From an uncultured Sphingomonas sp. (GTDB lineage: Bacteria > Pseudomonadota > Alphaproteobacteria > Sphingomonadales > Sphingomonadaceae), in assembly GCF_913062585.1 (NCBI RefSeq), contig NZ_CAJXWX010000012.1, forward strand, positions 47,130 through 111,129: 64,000 bases of DNA. Direction: 5' to 3'. This document shows, one piece after another, positions 63,820 to 64,000 of the stretch (position 1 is the first letter of the stretch; each line of letters opens with the position of its first letter). Under the pieces are notes generated by a model. That model ran no database searches. It worked only from the letters and a program-made list of their open reading frames with translations, and was not told the origin of the DNA. The translations under genes were made by a program, and so were the position numbers.

Positions 63820-64000
63820 GGCTGTTATGGACTTGAGAGGTTTGCTGCTTCATCCAAGGTGGGATGAGCATTTGCCGCAAGCCGTATCCATCTGACGTGA
63901 GCGACGAGGAATGGTTGCTGGTTGCACCGTACCTGCTGCTGCAACGCGAGGATGCCGGGCAGCGGGAGCATGACCTGCGGGAGGTGTTCAACGGCCTTCG
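63815..64000 (+). mobile_element. IS5-family insertion sequence, left end only
   Basis: The sixth CRISPR repeat stops at CTAG (63815-63818), and the sequence continues AGGCTGTTATGGACTTGAGA, which has no relation to the repeat and leads after about 45 bases into an IS5-type transposase. The right end lies beyond the window, so the terminal inverted repeat and the target duplication (TA or CTAG) cannot be confirmed. Confidence 0.8.
63864..64000 (+). CDS. IS5-family transposase, N-terminal part
   Basis: The first 45 codons of a transposase: MSICRKPYPSDVSDEEWLLV, then APYLLLQREDAGQREHDLRE and VFNGLR. This is the characteristic N terminus of the IS5-family proteins with the 'YPSDxxDEEW' pattern (DUF4096-type domain). 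AAGGTGGG precedes the ATG. The frame is open to the end of the window, so whether the full gene is intact is unknown. Confidence 0.9.
   Translation, partial: MSICRKPYPSDVSDEEWLLVAPYLLLQREDAGQREHDLREVFNGL

Overview
The window is about 64 kb of a high-GC alphaproteobacterial chromosome, most likely a sphingomonad (Sphingomonas or a close relative). The evidence is GC-rich codon use with ATG/GTG start-stop overlaps, a SciP-type CtrA antagonist, a Coq7-type ubiquinone hydroxylase, an EcfG-type stress promoter, a GTTC-N7-GTTC LexA box, and many copies of intergenic palindromes. No rRNA or tRNA gene was recognised.

1-11 kb is a housekeeping region. It holds the end of an S41 protease, DsbB, Coq7, a leucine-dehydrogenase-like enzyme divergent from an Lrp regulator, a membrane protein, DedA and an aldo/keto reductase. 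A leftward DNA-repair cassette follows: a radical SAM protein, a hemerythrin protein, a DUF4130-UdgX protein and one unknown gene. Its promoter carries a perfect SOS box.

11.0-23.1 kb is a compact Mu-like transposable prophage read right to left: repressor, Ner-like gene, DDE transposase, MuB-like ATPase, Mor-like activator, portal, minor head protein with a toxin-like tail, a second Mor-like regulator, tail chaperone with a -1 frameshift site, tape measure and a second tail chaperone. Terminase, protease, major capsid, sheath and baseplate genes are missing, so it is defective or a reduced derivative, although the remaining reading frames are open.

23.2-53 kb holds ordinary chromosomal genes: a VIT-type transporter, MnmA, SciP, a GlsB-type stress protein, a SIMPL protein, an RND adaptor and pump, a DUF445 protein, an Mla-type lipid transport operon, a NodT-MacA-MacB-type export operon, a molybdenum hydroxylase operon (PaoABC-like with XdhC and a MobA-like transferase), a phosphodiesterase, phenylalanine hydroxylase and a ClpP-like protein.

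52.8-63.3 kb is a TCA-cycle cluster: sdhB, zapE, mdh, sucD, sucA, sucB and lpdA. sdhCDA and sucC are absent. A GIY-YIG nuclease gene between mdh and sucD is bounded by 28-bp perfect inverted repeats.

63.5-64 kb is a CRISPR array with 36-bp repeats and five 30-bp spacers, the dimensions of a type II (probably II-C) system. It is cut in its sixth repeat by an IS5-family element that runs off the window. No cas gene is visible. Six copies of a 120-190 bp composite palindrome lie in intergenic gaps outside the prophage.
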